NCBI RefSeq assembly: GCF_016900655.1
Contig: NZ_JACJKH010000004.1
Coordinates: 1 to 64,000, forward strand
Length of the DNA stretch: 64,000 bases
DNA from: Drancourtella massiliensis
GTDB lineage: Bacteria; Bacillota; Clostridia; Lachnospirales; Lachnospiraceae
Direction: 5' to 3'
The notes under the pieces were generated by a model, which ran no database searches, was not told the DNA's origin, and saw only the letters and a list, made by a program, of their open reading frames with translations. Positions within the stretch are counted from its first letter, which is position 1. Every line of letters starts with the position of its first letter. Shown here piece by piece: positions 1-7,992 of this stretch. Both the position numbers and the translations under genes were made by a program.

Positions 1-1153
1 GAAACTAACAAAGCATAAAAAGATCTCCAATAACACCGTCATTGAGATCGATCACTGTTCCCCGCTTGAGATCCTGAAGCTGCAGAAGAACCTGATGCGG
101 ATTGCAGAAGGAGAGGGGATCGGATTCGTTTACGGGAAAGGGAAACACAAGCCGGAGATCCAGAAGCTTTATGAAGAACTGGAAGAATGCGGAACCCGCC
201 TGATGAAATATAAGGAATGTTTTGAGATTATGGGGAAAGACCGCAACAGCTATTCCAAGACAGACCTGGAAGCAACCTTCATGCGGATGAAAGAAGACCA
301 TATGATGAACGGACAGTTAAAACCGGCATACAATGTCCAGATCGCGGTAGAGAATTACTTTATTGTCCACGGATATGTAAGCAATGACCGGACAGACTAC
401 AACACGCTGATCCCGGTCCTGAAAAAGCATCAGAGTGCATTTGGGGATCAGTTGGAAGCGGTGACTGCCGACAGCGGCTACTGCAGTGAAAAGAACCTGT
501 TATATCTAAAAGAGAATAAAATCCGGAGTTATATCAAACTTCAGGATCATGAGAAGCGAAAAACCCGCGCTTATAAAGAAGACATCGGGAAATATTACAA
601 CATGGGATCCGCAGTCTTCGAAGATGAGCATTATTATATCTGTCATGACGGAAGAGAACTGCATCATATCCGGACAGAACACAAAAAGCAGGACGGCTAT
701 ACCCAGACGTTCGAAGTGTATGGATGTGAGGACTGCAGCGGCTGCGGGCAGAAATCCAGATGTCTTTATAAATACAATGCAGAAAAAGATTCAGACCGGA
801 ATAAGGTTATGAAGATCAATGAACGATGGGAAGAGTTAAAGGAAGAATCGAATGCCAATATCCAGAGCGAAGAAGGAATCCTGAAACGACAGATCCGGTC
901 AATCCAGACAGAAGGACACTTTGGAGATATCAAAGAGAACGAAGACTTCCGGCGTTTTCACTACCGTTCAAAAGAAAAAGTATATAAAGAATTCATGCTG
1001 TATGCGATTGGCAGAAATATCATGAAATACCATCGCTTTTTACATGATGAGCTAAAGAAATACGAAGGAAAAAAGGAGCAGAAAACCGCTTAGCTGAGGA
1101 GCGAAACCTAAAAATCCAAACAAGGGGTTTTTGTGCCCTAAAATAGGGGCTAC
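1..1153 (+). mobile_element. IS1182-type insertion sequence, 3' part
   Basis: The window opens inside an insertion sequence; only the 3' two thirds or so of its transposase gene and its right flank are visible. The right end is not certain. A short imperfect palindrome (CCCTA/TAGGG) at about 1136-1150 and a long hairpin at 1161-1223 follow the gene, and either could mark or lie near the element boundary. The left end is outside the window. Confidence 0.5.
2..1093 (+). CDS. IS1182 family transposase, 5' truncated by window edge
   Basis: DDE transposase of the IS1182 type, which would move the insertion sequence by cut or copy at its inverted repeats. The reading frame is already open at base 2, so the visible 363 residues are the C-terminal part of a protein usually about 450-550 residues long. 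Seen in the sequence: a TADSGY motif in which the Asp is a likely catalytic residue, a cysteine cluster (CEDCSGCGQKSRC) typical of this family's insertion domain, and a C-terminal QTEGHFGDIKEN motif holding the candidate catalytic Glu, followed by the usual RSKEKVYKEF tail. No frameshift is seen in the visible part, so it may be intact. It stands alone with no passenger gene. Confidence 0.88.
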   Translation, partial: KLTKHKKISNNTVIEIDHCSPLEILKLQKNLMRIAEGEGIGFVYGKGKHKPEIQKLYEELEECGTRLMKYKECFEIMGKDRNSYSKTDLEATFMRMKEDHMMNGQLKPAYNVQIAVENYFIVHGYVSNDRTDYNTLIPVLKKHQSAFGDQLEAVTADSGYCSEKNLLYLKENKIRSYIKLQDHEKRKTRAYKEDIGKYYNMGSAVFEDEHYYICHDGRELHHIRTEHKKQDGYTQTFEVYGCEDCSGCGQKSRCLYKYNAEKDSDRNKVMKINERWEELKEESNANIQSEEGILKRQIRSIQTEGHFGDIKENEDFRRFHYRSKEKVYKEFMLYAIGRNIMKYHRFLHDELKKYEGKKEQKTA

Positions 1154-1160
1154 AAAAAGG

Positions 1161-1223
1161 AAGAGGCAGTTCCATAGAGAAATCAGACTTTGAAAAAGCC
1201 TGATTTCTCTGGGACTGCCTCTT
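1161..1223. terminator. Long bidirectional hairpin terminator
   Basis: A stem of about 25 bp (AAGAGGCAGTTCC paired with GGGACTGCCTCTT, then AGAGAAATCAG with CTGATTTCTCT, with one bulge). It has a T-rich run on its right side for the transposase and, read on the minus strand, a CCTTTTT run for the convergent gene ending at 1287. It could also be part of the IS right end. Confidence 0.6.
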
Positions 1224-1286
1224 CTTTTCATGTCAGGGGTTAAAAATCGGTATTAACCGATAATCCCTTTGTTGTTTTCTGATTTA

Positions 1287-2567
1287 TCAGTTTTCCTCTT
1301 TGTCCGGATGGATCCAGTGAGGCGGAAGATAGACATGGACACTCTCGATACGGTTTTTATCCAGCTTTTCCACTACCAGGCGGACGCCGTCCGCAGTCGT
1401 GACCTCGTCACCGGCAGCAGGAAGGCGATCGAGATGCTCGATGATAAAGCCGCCAAGAGAATCGTAGTCATCAGATTCCAGATTCAGCCCAAGCTCATCG
1501 TTCAGGTCATCCAGGTTGGTAGAGCCCTCTACAATATACTCATGAGTTCCCAGTTCTTTTACGTCCTCTTCTTCATCCTCGTCATATTCGTCATGAATCT
1601 CCCCTACAATTTCCTCGAGGATATCTTCCAGTGTGATGAGGCCGGCCGTCTCGCCGTATTCGTCGAGGACGATCGCGATGTTGAATTTGGCCTCCCGCAT
1701 TTCGACAAGGAGCTCGGAGATATTTTTATATTCATAAGTAAAGTATGCGTCCCGCAAAATATCACGGACATGAAATTCTTTTGTGTTGTCATATAAAAGA
1801 AGATCTTTCATATTAATAGTACCAACCACGTTGTCCGTTGTATTTTCATAGATCGGAAGCCGTGTGAATTTATCCTCGCGGAAGATCTCGATCAGTTCAT
1901 CGTAGGTGCTGTTGATATCGGCAAATGTCACATGGACTCTCGGGACCATGACATCTTTTGCCTTGGCGTCTCCAAGATCAAATACATTGTAGATCATTTC
2001 TTTTTCTTCGGATTCGATGACGCCGTCTTCGTGGCTGACATCTACGATGGTACGAAGTTCAGTCTCCGTCATGGTACGGCTCTGAGCATTCGCATCGATG
2101 TGAAGAAGAAAAAGTACTGCTTTGGAAAGCAGATTGATCAGGGCAACGAGCGGTGACATGATTCTGGTAAAAAATTTGACAATCGGCGCGTAAATCAAAG
2201 AGATCTTTTCAGGATACAGTGTCGCGGTCGTTTTTGGCGTAATCTCTCCGAAAAGCAGGATCAGGATGGTGATCGCTGCATTGGCGACGACAATTGCGGA
2301 GCCGCCGAATTGATAAGCAATGCTCGTAGTAAGGGATGAGGCGGAAAGATTGACGACGTTGTTTCCGATCAGGATGGCAGTCAACATCTGAGGGGAATGC
2401 TCGGAAAGCCAGAGCACCATTTTTGCACGCTTGTTTCCCTCGTCTGCCAGAGAACGCATACGGATCTTGTTAGCCGTAGTAAGAGATGTCTCCGCGGAAG
2501 AAAAGAATGCGGAAAACGCCAGTAAACATATGAGAATTACAATTTGTATGACTGTACTCGAGTCCAA
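1287..2567 (-). CDS. CNNM/CorC (HlyC)-type CBS domain membrane protein
   Basis: Membrane protein of the hemolysin C/CorC family, linked to magnesium or cobalt efflux; the true substrate here is unknown. Visible domains: an N-terminal DUF21/CNNM membrane region (about residues 5-190) with the SAFFSSAETSL motif, a CBS pair (about 205-330) beginning MVPRVHV, a very acidic linker (DEYDEDEEEDVKE) and a C-terminal CorC_HlyC domain. Length 426 is normal. The start is a TTG: an AAGGAG ribosome site lies 10 bases upstream and no in-frame ATG is better placed. It is transcribed divergently from murB and ends toward a shared hairpin with the transposase. Confidence 0.9.
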   Translation of the reverse strand: MDSSTVIQIVILICLLAFSAFFSSAETSLTTANKIRMRSLADEGNKRAKMVLWLSEHSPQMLTAILIGNNVVNLSASSLTTSIAYQFGGSAIVVANAAITILILLFGEITPKTTATLYPEKISLIYAPIVKFFTRIMSPLVALINLLSKAVLFLLHIDANAQSRTMTETELRTIVDVSHEDGVIESEEKEMIYNVFDLGDAKAKDVMVPRVHVTFADINSTYDELIEIFREDKFTRLPIYENTTDNVVGTINMKDLLLYDNTKEFHVRDILRDAYFTYEYKNISELLVEMREAKFNIAIVLDEYGETAGLITLEDILEEIVGEIHDEYDEDEEEDVKELGTHEYIVEGSTNLDDLNDELGLNLESDDYDSLGGFIIEHLDRLPAAGDEVTTADGVRLVVEKLDKNRIESVHVYLPPHWIHPDKEEN

Positions 2568-2602
2568 GAAAAGTTCACTCCTTTTGATAAATAATACTGA
2601 TT

Positions 2603-2632
2603 TCTATACTATCGTATTTTTCCTGAATTTGC
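2603..2632 (-). promoter_or_regulatory. Promoter for the CNNM/CorC gene
   Basis: Reading the minus strand, TTGCAA is followed after 17 bases by TAGTAT, about 40 bases ahead of the TTG start. It is a sigma-A type match with a good spacer and moderate hexamers. Confidence 0.5.
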
Positions 2633-2641
2633 AAGAGTTCA

Positions 2642-2670
2642 TTGAATTTGAACAGTCTTTGATGTATGAT
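2642..2670 (+). promoter_or_regulatory. Promoter for murB operon
   Basis: TTGAAT (2642-2647), 17-base spacer, TATGAT (2665-2670). The predicted transcription start near 2677 lies almost on an upstream in-frame ATG at 2682, which supports translation from the later ATG at 2727. Confidence 0.65.
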
Positions 2671-2726
2671 AAGACAATGAAATGGAAACAGACTATGATG
2701 GAAAGAACATTTTGGAGAATAGGCAG

Positions 2727-3665
2727 ATGAATATGAACAGAGAATTTTATGAGAAACTGTGTGGATGTACGGCACCGGAACGGGTAAAAGAGCAGGAACC
2801 GATGGCAAGACATACGACTTTCAGGGTCGGCGGGCCGGCAGACTACTTTGTTTCACCATCAGACAGCGAAGAAATCAAAAAGCTGACAGAGCTTTGTAAA
2901 AAAGAGGGAGTCCAGTATTATATCGTTGGAAACGGAAGTAATCTTCTGGTGAGCGATGACGGATACCGGGGTGTCATTATCGCGATCGGCAGGGAAATGT
3001 CGGGAATTGAAGTCCGGGGAGAGCAAATCCGGGCACAGGCAGGTGCCCTGATGAGCCAGATTGCGGCAGCGGCACTGGAGAATGAACTTGCCGGATTTGA
3101 GTTTGCATCCGGAATTCCCGGAACGATCGGAGGAGCTGCGGTCATGAACGCGGGAGCCTACGGCGGGGAGATGAAAGATGTTATTGTACAGGTGACGGCT
3201 CTTGACCGGGACGGAAATACGATTGTCCTTTCACAGGATGAACTGGAATTCGGATACCGGACAAGCGCCGTGATGAAGCGTGGCTGCATTGTGCTGGAGG
3301 CATGCATCCGTCTGGAAAAAGGAAGCAGGGAGGAGATCCTTATGAAAATGGAGGATTTCAAGCAGAGAAGGATCACCAAGCAGCCTCTGGAGTACCCGAG
3401 CGCAGGGAGCACATTTAAGCGCCCGGAAGGATATTTTGCCGGGAAACTGATTCAGGATGCGGGTCTTCGGGGATTTACGGTCGGAGGAGCGCAGGTATCG
3501 GAAAAGCACAGCGGTTTCGTGATCAATAAAGGCGGGGCTACAGCTGAGGATGTGAACCGTTTGATGCAGGAAGTATCGGACCGGGTATACCGGGAATTCG
3601 GTGTCAGGCTGGAGCCGGAAGTAAGAAGGATTGGGGAATTCAGGAACAGACGGGACGAAAGATAA
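2727..3665 (+). CDS. murB: UDP-N-acetylenolpyruvoylglucosamine reductase
   Basis: FAD-dependent cytoplasmic enzyme that reduces UDP-GlcNAc-enolpyruvate to UDP-MurNAc with NADPH, the second committed step of peptidoglycan precursor synthesis. From this start the protein has 312 residues: GNGSNLL at 68-74 and SGIPGTIGGA at 128-137 in the FAD-binding region, FGYRTS at 175-180, and PSAGSTFKRP with Ser228 as the likely proton donor. An ATG 45 bases upstream keeps the frame but has no ribosome site and sits at the predicted transcript start; the chosen ATG has GGAG 9 bases upstream. It heads a tight operon with rapZ, whiA and an HPr gene, an arrangement common in Clostridia. Confidence 0.95.
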   Translation: MNMNREFYEKLCGCTAPERVKEQEPMARHTTFRVGGPADYFVSPSDSEEIKKLTELCKKEGVQYYIVGNGSNLLVSDDGYRGVIIAIGREMSGIEVRGEQIRAQAGALMSQIAAAALENELAGFEFASGIPGTIGGAAVMNAGAYGGEMKDVIVQVTALDRDGNTIVLSQDELEFGYRTSAVMKRGCIVLEACIRLEKGSREEILMKMEDFKQRRITKQPLEYPSAGSTFKRPEGYFAGKLIQDAGLRGFTVGGAQVSEKHSGFVINKGGATAEDVNRLMQEVSDRVYREFGVRLEPEVRRIGEFRNRRDER

Positions 3666-3696
3666 GAGACACAAGAAAGAAAAGGCGGTATGAAAT

Positions 3697-4575
3697 ATGC
3701 GGATTGTAATTGTGACGGGCATTTCGGGAGCGGGCAAATCAACAGCGCTTAAGATGCTGGAAGATGTAGGATATTTCTGCGTGGATAATCTGCCGGTCCC
3801 GCTTCTGCCGAAATTTATGGAGATGCTGATCCTCCCGGGATCAGAATATACGAAGGTGGCGCTTGGAATTGATATCCGAAGCAGTCAGAAATTTGTACAG
3901 CTTCAGGAGACTTTGGAAAAGCTGAGAGAAAAGGGCGTAAAATTCGAAATCCTGTTTCTTGACGCTTCGGATCAGGCATTGATCAAACGGTATAAGGAGA
4001 CGAGGCGGAGCCATCCGCTTGCCGGCGAGGGCAGGGTGGATAAAGGCATTGACGAAGAGAGAAGGCGGCTTGTGTTTCTGAAACAGCAGGCGGACTATAT
4101 CATTGATACAAGCCAGATGCTTACAAGAGAGCTGCGCGCCGAAATCCATAAGATTTTTGTGGAGAACAAAAACTATAAAAATCTGTATGTGACGATCCTC
4201 TCCTTTGGATTCAAATATGGAATTCCCGGGGATGCGGATCTGGTGTTTGATGTACGGTTTCTTCCGAATCCGTACTATATTACGGAGCTGCGCCCGATGA
4301 GCGGAAATGATGCTCCGGTCAGGGACTATGTAATGAACAGCGAAACTGCAAGGATTTTTCTCGATAAACTGACGGACATGGTACAGTTTCTGATTCCGAA
4401 CTATGTGGCGGAGGGAAAAAACCAGCTTGTCATTGCGATCGGGTGTACCGGAGGCAAACACAGGTCTGTTACGCTTGCCAACGCATTGTACTATGCCCTG
4501 GAACAGGAAGAAGGATACGGGCTGAAGATCGAGCACAGGGACATTGAAAAGGATGCCCGGGTGAAAGGAATATAA
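3697..4575 (+). CDS. rapZ: RapZ/YvcJ-type nucleotide-binding protein
   Basis: P-loop protein that binds and hydrolyses ATP/GTP. In enteric bacteria RapZ guides RNase E to the small RNA GlmZ and so tunes GlmS; the Firmicutes homologue YvcJ has a less clear role, including late competence. Seen here: Walker A GISGAGKST at residues 8-16, and the family signature GCTGGKHRSV near residue 250 in the C-terminal domain. Length 292 is normal. It lies 31 bases after murB and 2 bases before whiA, matching the Bacillus order yvcJ-(yvcK)-whiA-crh except that yvcK/glmR is absent here. Confidence 0.92.
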   Translation: MRIVIVTGISGAGKSTALKMLEDVGYFCVDNLPVPLLPKFMEMLILPGSEYTKVALGIDIRSSQKFVQLQETLEKLREKGVKFEILFLDASDQALIKRYKETRRSHPLAGEGRVDKGIDEERRRLVFLKQQADYIIDTSQMLTRELRAEIHKIFVENKNYKNLYVTILSFGFKYGIPGDADLVFDVRFLPNPYYITELRPMSGNDAPVRDYVMNSETARIFLDKLTDMVQFLIPNYVAEGKNQLVIAIGCTGGKHRSVTLANALYYALEQEEGYGLKIEHRDIEKDARVKGI

Positions 4576-4577
4576 AG

Positions 4578-5543
4578 ATGTCATTTTCAGGAAAGGTAAA
4601 GGAGGAGCTGGCAGGACAGATAAGCAGCGCAAGACACTGCCAGATTGCAGAATGCGCGGCAATTCTGTGTTTTTCGGCCGGAGCATCTCTGGAAGAGGGG
4701 GAGCAGACATACTTAAGGCTCAGCACGGAAAATATTGCAGTTGCAAGAAAGTACTTTACATTATTGGAAAAAGCGTTTAATATAAAGGCTGAAATTTCTA
4801 TCCGTAGAAATCAGGACAAAAAAAGTATTTTATATTTGATAACAGTAGGAGGCCGGAAACATACCGACAGAATCCAGCAGGCAGCAAAGCTTGTCAGGGA
4901 GCCAGAAAAACAGGCGGGATTTTCCGGAGTGAGCAGTCTCGTTTTCCAGAACGGGTGCTGCAAAAGGGCATTCCTTCGGGGAGCCTTTCTGACAGCGGGA
5001 TCCATGAGTGACCCGCACAAATCTTATCATTTTGAAATTGTATGTGCGTCCGGGGAAAAGGCGACTCTTCTTCAGAAGATGATGCATGGCTTTGAGATGG
5101 ACGCAAAAGTGGTGAAACGGAAGAAGTCGTTTGTCGTGTATTTAAAAGAAGGCACTCAGATCTCACTTGCACTGAATGTGATGGATGCGCCGGTTGCCCT
5201 CATGGAATTTGAGAACATCCGGATTCTGAAAGAGATGCGGAACTCGGTAAACCGTAAGGTGAACTGTGAAACCGCCAATATTCAGAAGACCGTGTCCGCT
5301 GCAGTCAAGCAGATGGAAGATATCGAATATATCAGAGATCATATGGGATTTGAAAAGCTTTCCGATGGATTGAGGGATATGGCCATGGCCCGTCTGCAGT
5401 ATCCGGAAGCGACATTGAAAGAGCTTGGAGAGCTGATGCCGGAACCGGTTGGCAAGTCCGGAGTCAACCACAGGCTGCGCCGTCTAGGCGAAATTGCTGA
5501 GAAGTTAAGAAAAGCAAATGGAGTTCAAGGAGGTACAAAATGA
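4578..5543 (+). CDS. whiA: DNA-binding protein WhiA
   Basis: WhiA combines a degenerate LAGLIDADG homing-endonuclease-like N-terminal domain with a C-terminal helix-turn-helix domain. It controls sporulation septation in Streptomyces and affects division and chromosome segregation in Bacillus. The 321-residue product shows the typical opening FSGKVKEELAGQ, a central CCKRAFLRGAFLTAGS segment and the C-terminal LKELGELMPEPVGKSGVNHRLRRL helix-turn-helix read in parts. It starts 2 bases after rapZ and overlaps the next gene by 4 bases, so translation is probably coupled. Confidence 0.94.
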   Translation: MSFSGKVKEELAGQISSARHCQIAECAAILCFSAGASLEEGEQTYLRLSTENIAVARKYFTLLEKAFNIKAEISIRRNQDKKSILYLITVGGRKHTDRIQQAAKLVREPEKQAGFSGVSSLVFQNGCCKRAFLRGAFLTAGSMSDPHKSYHFEIVCASGEKATLLQKMMHGFEMDAKVVKRKKSFVVYLKEGTQISLALNVMDAPVALMEFENIRILKEMRNSVNRKVNCETANIQKTVSAAVKQMEDIEYIRDHMGFEKLSDGLRDMAMARLQYPEATLKELGELMPEPVGKSGVNHRLRRLGEIAEKLRKANGVQGGTK

Positions 5544-5797
5544 TTAAGAAACCATTGAAGATCAAATGTGACGACGGATTGGATGCAAGACCGATCGCTT
5601 TGCTTGTACAGGAGGCAAGTCAGTATGAAAGCCGTGTGTTCATTGAGATCGGCAGCAAGAAGATCAACGCGAAAAGCATTATGGGCATGATGAGCCTGAA
5701 ATTAAGCGGGGGCGAAGATCTGACGGTGGTTGCAGAAGGCGTCGACGAAGAAGCAGCAGCAAATGGCATTGAGAAATTCCTGGAACATGCAAGATAG
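5540..5797 (+). CDS. Crh-like HPr protein with Asp15 in place of His15
   Basis: An 85-residue HPr-fold protein. In true HPr, His15 carries phosphate from Enzyme I to sugar-specific PTS enzymes and Ser46 is phosphorylated by HPr kinase to act with CcpA. Here the active-site segment reads GLDARP, so residue 15 is Asp, while Ser46 sits in an intact AKSIMGMMSL segment. By analogy with Bacillus Crh (Gln15), it should be unable to serve as a PTS phosphocarrier but able to signal carbon status through Ser46; that is inference. Its place right after whiA is the same as crh in Bacillus. It overlaps whiA by 4 bases (ATGA). Confidence 0.9.
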   Translation: MIKKPLKIKCDDGLDARPIALLVQEASQYESRVFIEIGSKKINAKSIMGMMSLKLSGGEDLTVVAEGVDEEAAANGIEKFLEHAR

Positions 5798-5831
5798 TTC
5801 CGTGACATACATAGAAACAGGAGAGAATGAG

Positions 5832-5866
5832 AAGGGTGTTGCCGGTCAAGAAGGTTAACATCCTTT
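5832..5866 (+). terminator. Weak stem-loop after the HPr gene
   Basis: AAGGGTGTT pairs imperfectly with AACATCCTT across a 16-base loop, followed by TTCCTGTCG rather than a clean T-run. It may end the murB operon but is a weak terminator by eye. Confidence 0.3.
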
Positions 5867-5919
5867 TCCTGTCGTTTCAGCAAACAGGCAAGAGGTTTTA
5901 GTAAAGGTGGCAGCAGGAG

Positions 5920-6903
5920 ATGAAAAAGATTTTATTTATTTATAATCCCAATGCAGGAAAAGGGCTTTTGAAGCCGAAATTATCTGACATCGTGGATCTG
6001 TTCGTAAAAAGCGGATGTGAAGTTGTGATTTATCCGACACAGAGTTATCACGATGCATACAAAAAAGTCATGAAATTCAAAGAGGATTATGATATCGTCG
6101 TGTGCAGCGGCGGGGACGGAACACTGGATGAAGTTGTTACCGGAATGATGAAGCGGGGAAGCAGGATACCGGTCGGATACATTCCAACAGGTACGACCAA
6201 CGATTTTGCGAACAGTCTTCATATTCCAAAAGATCTTTTGAGCGCGGCTGACGCAGCGGTCAACGGCAAGCCGTTTCATTGTGATATCGGCCAGTTCAAC
6301 GATGATTATTTCGTGTATGTGGCGGCCTTCGGTCTGTTTACCGACGTCTCCTATCAGACGAAGCAGGAAATGAAGAACATGCTCGGACACCTGGCATACT
6401 TGCTGGAAGGTGCGAAACGGCTGTTTGATATTCCGTCCTATCATGTCAAGGTGACATACGATGAGACAGAGATCGAGGATGATTTTCTATTCTGTTCCGT
6501 GACAAATTCCAGATCCATGGGAGGGTTCCGCAATATGTTCGGCCACGAAGTGGAGTTTGACGACGGAGAATTTGAAGCAACCCTTATCAGATCACCGAAA
6601 AATCTTCTAGAGCTTCAGAGCATTGTCGCCGCTTTGATGAGCAAGGAGAAAAACTCCACCTATATTTATAATATCAAAGCAAAAACAATAACTTTTGAGT
6701 CCCTTGAAGAGATTCCATGGACGCTGGACGGAGAATTCGGAGGGGAATTTGACAGGGTACGGATCAAAAATAGACAGCAGGAACTGTGTATTATGGTTCC
6801 GGAAGAAAAGGCCGAGGAGCTGATTCATCATCCGTACGAAGAATTGTCTGAAAATAATGATGAAAATAACGAAAAAAAAGACTTGTATATTTCGGAAAAA
6901 TAG
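5920..6903 (+). CDS. Diacylglycerol kinase-type lipid kinase (YegS/BmrU/DagK)
   Basis: Cytoplasmic lipid kinase of the DAGK catalytic family, which phosphorylates diacylglycerol or related lipids and recycles diacylglycerol left by lipoteichoic acid synthesis. Visible motifs: GGDGT at residues 64-68 (nucleotide binding), PTGTTNDFA at 89-97, and a C-terminal LDGEFGG segment of the YegS C-terminal domain. Length 327 is normal; the acidic Asn/Glu-rich tail after about residue 295 is variable in this family. It is about 120 bases after the HPr gene and is followed by tRNA-Glu, whose promoter overlaps its 3' end. Confidence 0.88.
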   Translation: MKKILFIYNPNAGKGLLKPKLSDIVDLFVKSGCEVVIYPTQSYHDAYKKVMKFKEDYDIVVCSGGDGTLDEVVTGMMKRGSRIPVGYIPTGTTNDFANSLHIPKDLLSAADAAVNGKPFHCDIGQFNDDYFVYVAAFGLFTDVSYQTKQEMKNMLGHLAYLLEGAKRLFDIPSYHVKVTYDETEIEDDFLFCSVTNSRSMGGFRNMFGHEVEFDDGEFEATLIRSPKNLLELQSIVAALMSKEKNSTYIYNIKAKTITFESLEEIPWTLDGEFGGEFDRVRIKNRQQELCIMVPEEKAEELIHHPYEELSENNDENNEKKDLYISEK

Positions 6904-6911
6904 TATACAAT
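6883..6911 (+). promoter_or_regulatory. Promoter for tRNA-Glu and probably fba
   Basis: TTGTAT (6883-6888), 17-base spacer, TACAAT (6906-6911). It overlaps the stop codon of the lipid kinase and lies about 40 bases before the tRNA. Confidence 0.5.
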
Positions 6912-6952
6912 AAGCAAGTGAGGTAACACAGACGTGTTCTTCACTGGCACAT

Positions 6953-7024
6953 GGCCCCCTGGTCAAGCGGTTAAGACGCCACCCTCTCACGGTGGAATCA
7001 GGGGTTCGATTCCCCTGGGGGTCA
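6953..7024 (+). tRNA. tRNA-Glu (CTC)
   Basis: Full cloverleaf: acceptor GGCCCCC/GGGGGTC, anticodon stem CCACC/GGTGG with loop CTCTCAC giving anticodon CTC (6986-6988), T-arm GGTTCGATTCC, discriminator A. CCA is not encoded. The aldolase gene starts only 26 bases later with no terminator between. Confidence 0.95.
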
Positions 7025-7050
7025 TATCTTAGAGAAGTGGAGGAAAAATT

Positions 7051-7917
7051 ATGTTAGTATCAGCAGCAGAAATGTTAAAAAAAGCAAAAGCAGGACATTA
7101 TGCAGTAGGTCAGTTCAATATTAACAACCTGGAATGGACAAAAGCGATTCTGACAGCGGCAGAGGAGACAAAATCCCCGGTTATCCTGGGTGTGTCCGAA
7201 GGTGCCGGAAAATACATGACAGGCTTTAAAACAGTAGTCGGAATGGTTAACGGCATGCTGGAAGAGATGAAAATCACAGTTCCGGTTGCACTTCACTTAG
7301 ACCACGGTACTTACGAAGGATGCCAGAAATGCATCGAAGCAGGTTTTTCTTCCATTATGTTTGACGGTTCTCACTACCCGATCGAGGAGAACGTAGCCAA
7401 GACAAAAGAACTTGCAGCCATCTGCAAGGAAAAAGGAATGTCTCTGGAAGCAGAGGTTGGTTCCATCGGCGGCGAAGAGGACGGTGTTGTCGGAGCCGGC
7501 GAATGTGCAGATCCGCAGGAATGCAAGATGATCGCTGATCTCGGCGTTGACATGCTTGCAGCCGGAATCGGAAACATTCACGGAGTATATCCGGAAAACT
7601 GGCAGGGACTGAGCTTTGAAACTCTTGATGCGATCCAGGAACTTACAGGCGATATGCCGCTGGTACTTCACGGAGGTACAGGTATTCCGGATGACATGAT
7701 CAAAAAGGCAATCAGCCTTGGAGTGGCAAAGATCAATGTAAATACAGAATGCCAGCTTGTATTTGCAGAAGCTACACGCAAATACATCGAAGAAGGTAAA
7801 GACAAAGAAAAGAAAGGCTTTGACCCTCGTAAATTATTAAAACCGGGTACAGAAGCTATCGTTGAAAAAGTAAAAGAAAAAATGGAATTATTCGGCTCTG
7901 TTGGAAAAGCTGAATAA
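7051..7917 (+). CDS. fba: Class II fructose-bisphosphate aldolase
   Basis: Zinc-dependent aldolase that splits fructose-1,6-bisphosphate into dihydroxyacetone phosphate and glyceraldehyde-3-phosphate in glycolysis and joins them in gluconeogenesis. The 288-residue product shows HLDHG at 82-86 (catalytic Asp and zinc His), EAEVGSIGGEEDG in the middle, the second zinc site IGNIHG, and the HGGTGIP phosphate loop near residue 208. GTGGAGG lies 9 bases before the ATG. It follows tRNA-Glu without a terminator, so at least some transcripts probably carry both. A clear terminator follows. Confidence 0.96.
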   Translation: MLVSAAEMLKKAKAGHYAVGQFNINNLEWTKAILTAAEETKSPVILGVSEGAGKYMTGFKTVVGMVNGMLEEMKITVPVALHLDHGTYEGCQKCIEAGFSSIMFDGSHYPIEENVAKTKELAAICKEKGMSLEAEVGSIGGEEDGVVGAGECADPQECKMIADLGVDMLAAGIGNIHGVYPENWQGLSFETLDAIQELTGDMPLVLHGGTGIPDDMIKKAISLGVAKINVNTECQLVFAEATRKYIEEGKDKEKKGFDPRKLLKPGTEAIVEKVKEKMELFGSVGKAE

Positions 7918-7933
7918 TCGAAACAAGAGAATA

Positions 7934-7966
7934 AAAGGCATTCCACTTGTATGGAGTGCCTTTTTC
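7934..7966 (+). terminator. Terminator after fba
   Basis: GGCATTCCA / TGGAGTGCC stem (one wobble) with a 6-base loop, then TTTTT. It overlaps an upstream in-frame ATG of the next gene (7951), which argues for the later start at 7993. Confidence 0.88.
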
Positions 7967-7992
7967 TGTATAAAGAATATGGAGGAGAAAGC

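Noticed and set aside
5-301. Minus-strand frame inside the transposase gene
   Set aside because: Antisense shadow of the IS1182-type coding frame; no support.
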